From Musa acuminata AAA Group (taxonomy: Eukaryota; Streptophyta; Magnoliopsida; Zingiberales; Musaceae), in assembly GCF_036884655.1 (NCBI RefSeq), contig NC_088359.1, forward strand, positions 17,736,501 through 17,800,500: 64,000 nt of DNA, in the 5' to 3' direction. Below are positions 22,250-33,525 of the stretch, one piece after another. The notes beneath the pieces were generated by a model that had not been told where the DNA came from, did no database searches, and was given only the letters and a program-made list of their open reading frames with translations. Made by a program: the position numbers and the translations under genes. Position 1 is the first letter of the stretch, and every line of letters starts with the position of its first letter.

Positions 22250-24053
22250 ATCTGTAATCTCAACTCCTATTTTTGATGTTGGTTAAAGGCATCAATCACT
22301 GCCCTATTCAGTGCAGTTGTTGTAACGCAGTCAGTGGCAACACTATGGGAATGAAGGATTGCTGCGAGGATGCGAGAATGTAGCTGTGGTCGCCGCGTGG
22401 GAAGCAGCGATGCTTGTTGCGGTTGTTGCGTAGAGGGATCGCTGTTGCTGAGGGCTTCGAGGCAGCGATGGTGGTGCGGCTAGGGCAGCACCGCCAAGGG
22501 CTCACCGCTGCGATGGCTGCGATGGCGCGGATGGAAGGCAGCGTTGCTCTGTTTCTGTCACACTGCGGAAGGAAGCGCTGGTGAGAGGCAATGATGCTTG
22601 TTGCAGTCGCTGCGTGGAGGGATCGCTGCTGCTGAGGGCTGGGAGGTTGCGATGGTGATGTGGTTGGGGGCAACGCCGGCAAAGACTCGCCGCTGCAGTG
22701 GCTATGATGTAGGAAGAGTTGCTGCCCTATGTTTTTATCACTGTGTGAGATGAGAGTGCCGAGGCTGAAAGGCGACGGTTGTGACTGCCGAGACCCAAGG
22801 AAGCAATCGCCGAGCAGCGGGGTTGAGGCTGCGATGATGCCAACCAACAACTGCAGTAGTGGAGGCAGAACAAGAGGGAGGTGGCATTGAAGCGGTCGGG
22901 GTTGAGGCTGCAGTGGTGGCAACCGGCGGCTGCGGCAAAGATGCAGAGCAAGGGGGCTGTAGCAACTGTGCAGATCGAGGGGGTTGAGGTGAAGGCTGCA
23001 GTGGCTGGTAGCAGTAGTCGTGGCAGGCTGGGCGACGAGCGGCGTCGTCGCTGGCTGGGCAACAGTGGCGACGGTGGTGGCAACCGGCGTTCGCAGCAGC
23101 AAGAGGATTGCCCTGTTTCTCGGTCACAAGGGGGCAGAGCAAGGGGGAGTGGCGGCGGTCGTTCTCGCTTGAGCCAGGGGGAGCGGCGGCTGGGAGGCGA
23201 GCAGCGGTCGCCGCACGGTGGCTGGCTGTGGTGGTGGGTAGGCTGGAAGGCGACGGCGCTCGAGGCGTGGCTGCGATCGACGAGGGGCTGCGGTAACAGA
23301 GGAAGCTCTGTTTCTGCAACCGCTACAAGGAGGGGCTGCGGCAACCGGCGGCTGCGGCTGCGACCCAAGGGGGTGGGAGGCGTGCTCGGTTAGGGTTGCG
23401 GCTGAGAGGCGGGCGGCGGTGATGGAGCGGCGGCGATGCGGTTGGGAAAAGTGGTGGTGACGCGGCTGGGAACAAGGGCAATCTGTTAGTTGCCCTGTTT
23501 CGGTCGCCGCGAGGAGGGCGACAATCGGTGGCTGCGGCTGCGACCCAAGGGGTGGTAGGCGGCGGTGGAGAGGCAGCGGTGGTGGCATAGTTGGGAGCAG
23601 CGTTACCAACGATCGCCGAGGAGGAGAGGTCGAGCGGCTGCGCTGCGACGCAAGGGGAGGCGGGCGGCAGTAGTAGGGCTGGGATGGACGCTGGCAGCGT
23701 CGTCTCCTGGCCGGGGAACAACAGCGGCGATGGTCGCCGGCCGGGAAGTGGGGCGATGGTGGGCGCTGGCCGGAAGCAGGGGACGCAGGGGTGGCTACGG
23801 CTTTTCTTCCTCTCGTGTTTTTTTTTTTTTTTTTTTGAACGAGATGGGGCAGCGAGGAGGTCGAACGGTGGTCGAAGGCGCTGGCCGGGGAGCAGCGCCG
23901 TCGGTGGAGGAGAAGGGAAGTAGGGGTGGTCGGCGTCGGGAAGCAAATGTTCCTTCTTGGTTGAGAAGGAAAAGCGTGAGTGGCTGCTTGCTTCGCACTC
24001 ACAATTTTTTTTTTTTTTAATGACGAACTACAGCGAGAATGCCTAGGATCGCC
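22250..24053 (-). other. Ga GC-rich leader
   Basis: About 1.8 kb between primer site and gag, strongly GC-rich in an otherwise AT-rich neighbourhood. It is built from irregular repeats of GGC(G/A)GCTGCGGC-like triplet-rich text. Long overlapping frames on both strands (Pro/His/Ser-rich one way, Gly/Arg-rich the other) are by-products of this composition; none has a recognisable domain. Two poly(T) tracts (23818-23836 and 24005-24018) are poly(A) on the element's coding strand. Confidence 0.65.
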
Positions 24054-24065
24054 GCTCTGATACCA
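24054..24065 (-). promoter_or_regulatory. Ga primer-binding site
   Basis: The complement reads TGGTATCAGAGC, two bases from the 5' LTR end at 24068. It is the tRNA-iMet type site and sets the orientation as minus. Confidence 0.87.
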
Positions 24066-24067
24066 AA

Positions 24068-24461
24068 TGGTTAGACCCTAAAGTCTTATCGTGGAAGAAA
24101 GGAGAGAAATGGGGATGATAATGATCGCTTCGAGGGGATCGGCCTCCGTGATCGCTTCAAGGGGATCGGCCCTCCTTGATCACTTCGAGGAGATCGACCC
24201 TCCTTGATCACTTCGAGGGGATCGGCCTCCTAGGGTTTGTCCAAAGACAGAATAGTATTTTTCATAGATTACCGAAAAGGAGTAGTTACATCCCTATTTA
24301 TAGAGTTCCACCCAAGGTCCATTAGGACTTGAACTCTAATAATAAATAAATATTAAATAAACCTCTACTTGACTCTAACTGAACTAAATCGACTCAATAA
24401 ACAACTGGACTAAACAAACTCAATAAACATTATTCAAAAGCTCAAAAAAAGGTTCCTAACA
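24068..24461 (-). repeat. Ga 5' LTR
   Basis: 394 bp, TGGTTAGACCC...GGTTCCTAACA on the plus strand, with TATA complement at 24295-24302 and the same 33-bp tandem units at about 24123-24236. Differences from the 3' LTR are few scattered substitutions. Confidence 0.88.
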
Positions 24462-24466
24462 ACACA

Positions 24467-25279
24467 TTTCATTACACAAATCATTGATGTCAATAGTGTA
24501 TACGTTATTTTGTTTTAATGCAATCATAGACATGTTTTTGTGTGGTTTTTCAATGATGCAAGCATTAGATTCGAATCTGACAATGTATCCTTTATCACAT
24601 AATTGACTAATGCTCAAGAGGTTATGTTTTAAACCATTAACTAACAAAACATCTTCAATAAAGAAGTTGGATTTGTTACCTATGGTTCCTTTGCTAATGA
24701 TTTTACCCTTGTTGTTGTCTCCGAAGGTGACATAGCCTTCGTCTATGCTAGTGAGCTTAGAGAATTGAGATGGATCTCCGGTCATATGCTTTGAGCATCC
24801 ACTATCAAGGTACCATCTCTTGCTCCTAGCTTACGATGGTATAGGTTTCTACAAGAAAGGATGATTTTTAGGAACCCATTAGCTTTTGGGTGCCTCAAAA
24901 ATAGATCTATATTATTTATCATGTTGCATAGAATTTGTCATGGTTCCTTTGGGAACCCAAATTAATTTATTCGGACTAATTTTCTTGAATGGACAATAAT
25001 GCATTTTGTGTCCAAGTTTGCAACAAAAGTTGCATTTGTTTTGGTGTCGAACATGTAAGATTGGGCCTTTTATGAAGGTGGTTGAATTTTGGTGAGGACT
25101 TCTCACAAATCCAATTCCACTTCTTTTGGGAACGTGACCCTTGTTTGCAAGGATCATTTTCAATGACTTGCTACCAACCTGGAATTTCTTCAAGGTGTCC
25201 TTAAGTAGCAAGTTCTCCTTTTGGAGAGTTTCTAGATCATGGCATTTTGTGCATGAACTTAAACTATCACGATATTCAG
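24467..25279 (-). pseudogene. M gag C-terminus and protease
   Basis: Minus-strand frame pieces. The rightmost part (25279-24900) is the gag C-terminus with a leucine-rich helical stretch (LETLQKENLLLKDTLKKF) and the second zinc knuckle CNFCCKLGHKMHYC. The left part holds the copia protease active site LDSGCSKHMTG (near 24780-24810) and downstream YVTFGDNNKGKI and LLSISQLCDKGY. A few stops lie in between. It is cut by A at 25280 and Ga at 24466; the reading continues across both when they are removed. Confidence 0.87.
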
Positions 25280-25284
25280 TTTTT

Positions 25285-26565
25285 TGTTGAATCTCAGATT
25301 TTGATGATAAAATCAATTGATGGGTTATTTGATCTAAACCATATTATTGAGTTAAGTGTGCAGGATTAACTACGATAACCAGAAAACACAAAGCAAGAAT
25401 ACCGGAGTCAAGATCGATGGACGTTTAAGAGTCCGAAGAATCGTCGGAGATGCTGCCGGAACCAACCGAGAAGAAATCGGGAACCTATCGGAAGTTCGCC
25501 GAAGAGATCGTCGGAGGTTCACGGAGATCACCGAGAAGGCTCGGCCACTCGTTAAAGTCATCACAAGATCGGGAGCTTGATGGGAGTCCGTCGGAAGAAG
25601 TTCGTCGGAAAGCTCGCCGAAACAAGACTCGACGTTCGCGGTTGAAAGCTTGCTTAGGATGTGTTTTTGTTATGTAGTTCACTTGTAATTAGGATTATGA
25701 TTAAGAGATAATCCTATAACCTGGTTAGGGGCCAACTAAGCCCAAAGTCAGAGTTGGTTTAGGCTAAAAATTAAGCTAAACCAGCGAACTAGAGAGCCAA
25801 GATTGAAGCCCAACTAGTGGCTGAAAACACTGTAGTCGGGCTGAAAACACTGTAGGCGGTGGCACCGCCTAGCTGGGCGGTGACACCTCCTTGGCTGGGT
25901 GGTTGCACCGTCCAGCACCCGAGCGCTGGGTGGTTGCACCGTCCAGCACCCGAGCGCTGGGCGGTGGCACCGCCTGGCTGGGCGGTGGCACCTCCAGCAC
26001 CGGGAACCCTAAGAAAATTCAAATTTTGGAGCCCAAAATTTGAATCCTCTTGAGGCCTATAAATACCCCTCAAATCTCAACTGAGGTTACAACTTTTGAG
26101 GAGCATTTTTGATTGAGAGAAAAGTCTTAGAAAGTCTTAGCAAGTCTTGTTTTCAATTTGCTATAGAGTTCTCCTCCTCCTTTCTTATTGAAAATTTGTA
26201 AGAGGTTGAGCTGCTTGTAAAAGGTTGTAAGAGGGGTGTTTACCCTTCCATTTCAAGAGACTTGCTAGTGGAAGGTGGGAGCCTCATCGAAGAGGGGCCT
26301 CGCAAGTGGAGTAGGTCATTTGACCGAACCACTCTAAAAATCGGCGTAATCTCTGGTTTGCTTTTTATTATTGTCATTTACATTACTGCAAATCTTCTTA
26401 TTGCTTTAGTTCCTCATTACTCTTGCTGCGCAACTTTAAGAATACGCCTTCAAGTTAAATTTCTCAAGTTTCGTTCTTAACGTACGAAAGATTTTGATTA
26501 AAATCGAAGTTTTAATCCGCTGCACTAATTCACCCCCCCCTCTTAGTGCCACTCCGATCCTAACA
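25285..26565 (+). repeat. A 5' LTR
   Basis: 1281 bp, TGTTGAATCTCAG...CGATCCTAACA. TATAAATA at 26058-26065, repeat array 25855-26003 upstream. Compared with the 3' LTR (1239 bp) it differs mainly by a length difference in the array: six units here, four there. Confidence 0.93.
25855..26003 (+). promoter_or_regulatory. Palindromic array in A 5' LTR promoter
   Basis: Six units built on GGCGGTGGCACCGCC, a perfect 7-bp inverted repeat around one base, joined by CAGCACCCGAGCGCTG or TTGGCTG linkers. The array ends 54 bp before the TATA box. Some units are mutated in one arm (ACACCTCC, TTGCACCGTCC). A regulatory role is inferred from position and recurrence. Confidence 0.55.
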
Positions 26566-26567
26566 AG

Positions 26568-26579
26568 TGGTATCAAAGC
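26568..26579 (+). promoter_or_regulatory. A primer-binding site
   Basis: TGGTATCAAAGC, two bases after the LTR end. It differs by one base from the TGGTATCAGAGC of the other elements, a small weakening of pairing to initiator-Met tRNA. Confidence 0.85.
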
Positions 26580-26617
26580 AAGGTTATCTCTCATATTTGG
26601 TTTAATACCCAAGAGAG

Positions 26618-28125
26618 ATGGCTTACTCCGGCATGCAAGAGGGTCATTCTATTGCACGACAACCTTTGTTTAATGGGTCGGATTACACATATTGGAAGAC
26701 TCGCATGAGAATCTTCCTCATTTCTATGGACTTTGAGCTTTGGTCTATTGTCGAGAATGGATTTCAAAAATCTTTTCTTCCGATGAGCGAATGGATGAAT
26801 CAGAGAAGAAGGTTTTTGCTTTAAATGCAAAGGCTATGAATGCCTTGTTTTGTGCACTAGACAAAAACGAATTTAATCGTGTTTCAATGTGTGATTCGAC
26901 TCTTGATATTTGGAGAACTCTTGAGGTCACTCATGAAGGCACTAGCCGAGTGAAAGAGTCCAAAATCAACATCCTTATGCATTCTTACGAACTTTTCCGA
27001 ATGAAACCAAGTGAGTCCATCGGAGACATGTACACCCGGTTTACGGATGTCATCAATGGACTCAAAGCTCTTGGTAAAGATTTTACTAACTTTGAACTAG
27101 TAACTAAAATCTTAAGATCCCTCCCTAAAAGTTGGGATCCAAAAGTTACGGCCATTCAAGAGGCCAAAGACCTTAAAGCATTCCCTCTTGAAGAACTCAT
27201 TGGGTCTCTAATGACCTACGAAATGACATGTCAAGCTCATGACGAGCTCGAGAACCCCCTTCCAAAGAACAGGAAGGATATGGCACTCAAATCACAAGAA
27301 GACCACTTGAAAGGAACATCAAGTGATGAGGACAGTAACAATGACATTGCACTTTTGACTCAAAAATTTAAGAAATACTTAAGAAAGAACAAATTTAAAA
27401 AAAAATTTGAACAAAAGAAGGACCAAGTGATTTGCTATGAATGCAAAAAATCGGGACACTACAAGAACGATTGTCCTCAAGCCAAAAAGAGAACATCGAA
27501 GAAGAAGGCGTTCAAGGCAACGTGGGATGATTCAAGCGCATCCGAAGAAAAGGAGTCCAACACCGAGCAAGTTGCTCATTACGCGCTAATGGCGTTAGGA
27601 GAAGAGGTATGTGATTTATTTAATGAAGAGTTATCTTTTGAAGAACTATCTATCGCTTTTCATGAATTATTTGATGAATGTAGAGCTGTTAGCAAGAAGT
27701 TAAGTATCTTAAAGAAAGAGCATGCTTTGCTACAAGATAAGTTTGATAGTCTTCAAACTCCTCCATGCTCTAAGTGTGAGCACTTAGAAGCAATAAAAAA
27801 TGAAAATTTGCTTCTTAAGGAAACCTTAAACAAGTTTAAGGTTTGTAGCAAAGGATTAGATATGATCCTTGCACACAAGGGTCACATCGCAAATAGAAAT
27901 GGAATTGGATTTGTAAAAGGATTACATCAAAATCCTACCACTTTCATAAAAGGACCTACATTACATGTTTCCTCTTATATGAAATGCAACTTTTGTTGCA
28001 AATCCGGACATATTGCCTACAAATGCCCATTTAGGAAAATTAGTTCACAAAAATTAATATGGGTTCCTAAAGGAACTATAAAGAATTCAATCATAAATAA
28101 CAAAGTTAGTGGGTCAATTTTTTAG
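26618..28125 (+). pseudogene. A gag, frameshifted near the N-terminus
   Basis: Sirevirus gag. The first 60 codons (MAYSGMQEGHS, NGSDYTYWKTRMRIF) are in one frame. Around 26792-26795 one G is missing compared with M and N, and the remaining 460 codons continue in the next frame to 28125. Domains: capsid-like helical region (about 26825-27280), first zinc knuckle CYECKKSGHYKNDC (27433-27474), acidic region, coiled-coil-like stretch (NLLLKETLNKF) and second knuckle CNFCCKSGHIAYKC (27985-28026). Two knuckles are a shared trait of the gags here. The frame continues through TAG into protease. Confidence 0.9.
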
Positions 28126-31100
28126 GCACCCAAAATCAAATGGGTACCTAAAAATCATCCTCTTTTGTAGACAAACCCACAAGCTAGGAGCAAGAGATGG
28201 TATCTCGATAGTGGATGCTCAAGACATATGACTGGAGATCCATCTCATTTCTCTATGCTCACTAGCAAAGAAGAAGGGTACGTTACCTTCGGAGACAACA
28301 ACAAGGGCAAAATCATTGGCAAGGGAACTATTGGTAACAAATTTAATTTTTCCATTGATGATGTCTTACTAGTTGATGGATTGAAACATAATCTCTTGAG
28401 TATTAATCAACTATGCGATAAAGGTTACATCGTTAGATTTGAATCAAATATGTGCATTATTGAAAAACCAAATCATAACATGACTATGATTGCTTTAAAA
28501 CAAAATAATGTCTATACCATCAATCTTGATGAACTAAGTAATGAAATGTGCTTCTCCGTCGTAAATGATGATGCTTGGCTTTGGCATAGGAGATTAGGCC
28601 ATGCAAGCATGAAAACAATATCTAAGATCTCATCTCAAGAATTAGTACGAGGAATTCCAAATATAAAGTTTATTAAGGACAAAGAATGCGATGCATGTCA
28701 ACTAGGCAAACAAATAAAAACAAGCTTCAAACCAAAAAATCAAATTAGCACTACTAGACCATTACAATTGATCCATTTGGACCTATTTGGACCAATTGAT
28801 ACAACAAGTCTAGGTGGAAGCAAATATGCTTTTGTGATTGTGGATGACTACTCTAGATACACTTGGACCTATTTCTTAGCTCACAAAAGTGATTGCTTCA
28901 AGTGTTTCTCTAAATTTTGTAAACTCACTCAAAACGAAAAAGGCTTCATGATTTCATCAATTCGAGTGATCACGGTGGTGAATTCCAAAACCGTGACTTT
29001 CAAAATTTTTGCGAAAGTAATGGGTACAATCACAACTTCTCAACTCCAAGAAATCCTCAACAAAATGGAGTAGTTGAAAGGAAAAATAGAAACCTACAAG
29101 AAATGGCAAGAACTATGTTGAATGAACATAGTTTACCTAAGTACTTTTGGGCCGAAGCCGTAAATACGGCTTGCTACATCATGAATAGAGTCCTAATAAG
29201 ACCATCCTTATCCAAAACTCCCTATGAATTATGGAATAACAAAAAACCAAACATCTCCTATTTTAAAGTTTTTGGTTGTAAATGCTTTATTTTAAATGAA
29301 AGGGATGCTTTAGGAAAATTTGATGCTAAATCCGATGAAGGCATCTTTCTTGGTTACTCTTCCGTTTCTAAAGCTTTTCGGGTTTTAATAAAAGAACTTT
29401 AGTAATTGAAGAGTCTATTCATGTAGTTTTTAATGAAATTTCTGATTTAAAGAAAAATGATTTTGATGATGATCTTGGTTTTGATAAATTGAATTTAAAT
29501 GAACCCTCTCCTCAAAATAGCCATTTGAATGCATCTTCTTCCGAAATTTCTTTACCAAAAGAATGGAAGTATGTAGATGCTCATCCAAAAGAGCAAATTA
29601 TAGGAGATACATCAAAAGGGGTTCAAACTCGTTCTTCTTTCAAAAATTTCTGTGCTAACGCCGCTTTCCTTTCTCAAATTGAACCTAAATGCATTGACGA
29701 AGCCTTAAAAGATGATTTTTGGATCATTGCAATGCAAGAAGAATTGAACCAATTTGAGAGGAATGAGGTATGGAAGCTTGTTCCTAGACCAAGTGACCAC
29801 TTAGTCATAGGTACTAAGTGGGTCTTTAGAAACAAGCAAGACGAAAATGGTATTGTGGTTAGAAACAAGGCTAGATTAGTGGCCAAAGGTTTCAACCAAG
29901 AAGAAGGTATCGATTACGAAGAAACCTTCGCTCCCGTGGCTCGATTAGAAGCCATAAGGATGCTCCTTGCCTATGCTAGTAGTAATAATTTTAAACTATT
30001 TCAAATGGATGTTAAAAGTGCTTTCTTGAATGGTTTTATTTCCGAAGAAGTATTTGTCGAACAACCTCCCGGATTTGAAAATTCTCTTCTTCCTAATCAT
30101 GTATTCAAATTGACTAAAGCTCTCTATGGCTTAAAACAAGCTCCTAGAGCTTGGTATGAAAGGCTTAGTTCCTTTCTTATTTTAAATAATTTTACCAAAG
30201 GCAAGGTTGATACTATATTGTTTATTAAACATTTTGAAAATAATTTTCTTATTGTGCAAATTTATGTTGACGATATTGTGTTTGGCTCTTCGGATGAATC
30301 ACTATGTGAATCATTTGCCAAATGTATGAGTCTTGAATTTGAAATGAGTTTAATGGGTGAATTAACTTTCTTTTTGGGATTACAAATCAAACAACTTAGT
30401 GATGGTATATTTCTTAACCAATCCAAATATACATTAGAATTGTTAAAACGATTTAACATGGATAATTCAAAAGCAATAAACACCCCTATGAGTATTGCGA
30501 CTAAGTTAGATATGGATGAAAATGGTGAAAGTTTCGATCAAAAAACATATAGGGGAATGATAGGTAGTCTACTCTACCTCACTGCGACTAGACCGGATAT
30601 TATGTTTAGTGTAGGACTTTGCGCTAGGTTTCAATCTAATCCTAAATTATCTCATCTTAAGAGTGTTAAAAGAATATTTAGGTATCTTAAAGGAACTCCA
30701 AATTTAGGATTGTGGTATCCAAAATCTGAAAAATTTGATCTAATAGCTTATGCAGATGCCGATTTTGGCGGATGCAGGATAGATAGAAAAAGTACATCCG
30801 GAACATGCCAATTTTTAGGACATGCACTTGTTTCTTGGACTTCCAAGAAACAAAATTCAGTTGCACTATCTACGGTGGAAGCCGAATACATTGCTGCAAG
30901 TGCATGTTGTGCACAAGTAATTTGGATGAAAAATACATTAGAAGACTATGGAATTCACTTTAAAAACATTCTCATAAAATGTGATAATACTAGTGCCATA
31001 TGTCTTACTAAAAATCTAATTCAGCACTCTAGAACTAAGCACATCGACGTTAGGCATCATTTCATACGCGATCATGTACTTAACAATGATGTTGTTCTAG

Positions 31101-31207
31101 AATTCATTGACACAAAGCATCAATTAGCAGATATATTAACAAAAGCCTTGAATGAAGACCAATTTGAATTCATTATAAGGGAATTAGGTATGTTAAATTG
31201 TCCCTAA
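28126..31207 (+). pseudogene. A pol: protease, integrase, RT, RNase H with frameshifts
   Basis: Continues the gag frame after TAG at 28123 and a second TAG at about 28168. Protease active site LDSGCSRHMTG (Asp at 28207). Integrase zinc region LWHRRLGHASM...CDACQLGK and core HLDLFGP, VDDYSRYTW; one base is missing at about 28965, just before the motif with the third catalytic residue. A further base is missing near 29380. From 29489 a 572-codon frame is intact: RT with [12 protein letters not shown] and YVDD (30263-30274), RNase H with [30 protein letters not shown], ending at TAA 31207. Domain order is typical of Ty1/copia. Confidence 0.9.
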
Positions 31208-32281
31208 ACAATAAATTTGTTTGATTGGATTTTCCGTAATGTTTTTCATCTTCTTTCCATCTCTCATTCTCCTTCAAATTCCATATGACATGTTGTGAAA
31301 TCTCGAAATCGACTTTGATGACTTGATTATGAATTTCAAGTTAGCAATTTGATTTAAATAAGTTTTATCTAAATCATAATCTTGATCTTGCAAAATTGGA
31401 ATCACAAATAATATCTTTTGGCATTCATGAATTGATACTTACAAATATGAAAGTATTGGCATTCATGACTTGAATTTGATTGAAACATTGTATGCTTAAA
31501 TTCATCATTCTCCTATGTTTCAAAAATTATTTAAATGCCTTATGTGATGATTAAAGAGTAATGTTGAGATTTTCATAAATTTGACGATTTGAATGAGTTT
31601 GTATTCGAATTATGATCTTGACTTCGTGAAATTACTAGAATTTTTTATCCCAATCTCTCTCTTATACATCTACAATTTCTATTATTCATAGAAAGAAGAG
31701 ATTAGATAATATGAATGCATGCTGAATTTTCCTCTAAAATAAACTCTGCGTAAATATTTTTGCATACTAAATTTTCAATGATAAAATCGTTGTATGACAA
31801 AATATGTGCTTCAAGTCTCATTTTCCTTTTTGTTGATGACAAAGGGGGAGAAAAGTGATGACTTATATCATTATTAATAGCATGACAAAATATGAATTGC
31901 AAAATCCTTGAGAAAAGTGATCGATCGATGATTATCTTATATGCCTTGCAAAATCCTTGAAAATATCGTAAGATTGATTGATCATATTGAATGCATGTCT
32001 AAAATGTATAATCATGCAATTCAAGTTGAAAATCTTTATCTCTTGTCATAGTAAAATTTGTCTCTTATCTTTCGACTTGAAAAAGATTTTCATCAAAATT
32101 TCGCATTTACATTATGCTTAATGAGAATAACGATAAGTTCTACGGTTAGAGCTTATCGGTTTATACTTGAATTCAATGATGAAATTCAAGTGTTTTATCT
32201 TCTCATAATATGGCATATAGATAGGGGGAGTTACGTTTAACTCCGTCATCAATTGATTGTCATCATCAAAAAGGGGGAGAT
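31208..32281 (+). other. A noncoding 3' region with three purine tracts
   Basis: About 1.07 kb, AT-rich, no credible gene and no envelope-like frame. It carries AAAGGGGGAGAAAA at 31841-31854 preceded by TTTTTGTTGATGAC, AGGGGGAGTTA at 32223-32233, and the LTR-adjacent tract AAAAAGGGGGAGA at 32268-32280. The last should prime plus-strand synthesis; the others are conserved in M and N. Confidence 0.72.
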
Positions 32282-33520
32282 TGTTGAATCTCGGATTTTG
32301 ATGATAAAATCAATTGATGGGTTATTTGATCTAATCCATATTATTGAGTTAAGTGTGCAGGATTAACTACGATAACCAGAAAACACAAAGCAAGAATACC
32401 GGAGTCAAGATCGATGGACGTTTAAGAGTCCGAAGAATCGTCGGAGATGCTGCCGGAACCAACCAAGAAAAAATCGGGAACATATCGGAAGTTCGCCGAA
32501 GAGATCGTCGGAGGTTCACGGAGATCACCGAGAAGGCTCGGCTACTCGTTAAAGTCATCACAAGATCGGGAGCTTGATGGGAGTCCGTCGGAAGAAGTTC
32601 ATCGGAAAGCTCGCCGAAACAAGACTCGACGTTCGCGGTTGAAAGCTTGCTTAGGATGTGTTTTTGTTATGTAGTTCACTTGTAATTAGGATTAGGATTA
32701 AGAGATAATCCTATATCCTGGTTAGGGGCCAACTGGGCCCAAAATCAGAGTTGGTTTAGGGTAAAAATTAAGCTAAACCAGCGAACTAGAGAGCCAAGAT
32801 TAAAGCCCAACTAGTGGCTGAAAACACTGTAGTCGGGCTGAAAACACTGTAGGCGGTGGCACCGCCCAGCACCCGAGCGCTGGGCGGTGACACCTCCTTG
32901 GCTGGGCGGTTGCACCGTCCAACACCCGAGCGCTGGGCGGTGGCACCTCCAGCACCGGGAACCCTAAGAAAATTCAAATTTTGGAGCCCAAAATTTGAAT
33001 CCTCTTGAGGCCTATAAATACCCCTCAAATCTCAGCTGAGGTTACAACTTTTGAGGAGCATTTTTGATTGAGAGAAAAGTCTTAGAAAGTCTTAGCAAGT
33101 CTTGTTTTCAATTTGCTAGAGAGTTCTCCTCCTCCTTTCTTATTGAAAATTTGTAAGAGGTTGAGCTGCTTGTAAAAGGTTGTAAGAGGGGTGTTTACCC
33201 TTCCACTTCAAGAGACTTGCTAGTGGAAGGTGGGAGCCTCATCGAAGAGGGGCCTCGCAAGTGGAGTAGGTCATTTGACCGAACCACTCTAAAAATCGGC
33301 ATAATCTCTGGTTTGCTTTTTATTATTGTCATTTACATTACTGCAAATCTTCTTACTGCTTTAGTTCCTCATTACTCTTGCTGCGCAACTTTAAGAATAT
33401 GCCTTCAAGTTAAATTTCTCAAGTTTCGTTCTTAACGTACGAAAGATTTTGATTAAAATTGAAGTTTTAATCCGCTACACTAATTCACCCCCCCCTCTTA
33501 GTGCCGCTCCGATCCTAACA
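32282..33520 (+). repeat. A 3' LTR
   Basis: 1239 bp, TGTTGAATCTCGG...CGATCCTAACA. TATAAATA at 33013-33020, four-unit palindromic array at 32852-32959. Very similar to the 5' LTR outside the array. Confidence 0.93.
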
Positions 33521-33525
33521 TTATT

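Larger units (their letters stand above)
20678..24461 (-). mobile_element. Element Ga: internally deleted Ty3/gypsy with GC-rich leader
   Basis: Minus-strand LTR element, 3784 bp, with target duplication acaca (20673-20677 and 24462-24466). LTRs are 20678-21071 (3') and 24068-24461 (5'), each 394 bp. The primer site is the complement of 24054-24065 and the 3' polypurine region the complement of 21072-21090. The internal 3 kb holds only a gag fragment, a protease and scraps of the RNase H region. No RT or integrase core is present, so movement would need proteins from another element. Its leader of about 1.8 kb is markedly GC-rich. Confidence 0.87.
25285..33520 (+). mobile_element. Element A: near-complete Sirevirus copia
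   Basis: Plus-strand element of 8236 bp: 5' LTR 25285-26565, primer site 26568-26579, gag-pol 26618-31207, noncoding 3' region, purine tract 32268-32280, 3' LTR 32282-33520. Target duplication ttttt (25280-25284) versus ttatt (33521-33525), one mismatch. It lies inside M gag, where the M sequence ...gatattcag and aacttatc... rejoins exactly. It is the most intact copia element in the window, damaged by three single-base losses and two in-frame TAG codons. Confidence 0.93.

Noticed and set aside
22308..24020. Several overlapping frames of 110-292 codons rich in Pro/His/Ser or Gly/Arg
   Set aside because: They overlap on both strands, have no domain, and follow from the GC-rich triplet-like composition of the Ga leader.
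25356..25677. Frames starting MCRINYD... recurring in many LTRs (also 11954, 32353, 36071, 42674, 63526)
   Set aside because: They lie at the start of Sirevirus LTRs, overlap on both strands and shift between copies; no protein family recognised.
26262..26480. Frame starting MLVEGGSLIEEG (also 33217 and 62554 on the minus strand)
   Set aside because: It is inside the LTR near the R/U5 part and is interrupted or absent in other LTR families; probably chance.
31208..32281. Envelope-like gene after pol in A, as reported for some Sireviruses
   Set aside because: Only short frames occur; no signal peptide, transmembrane or coiled-coil frame of meaningful length was seen.
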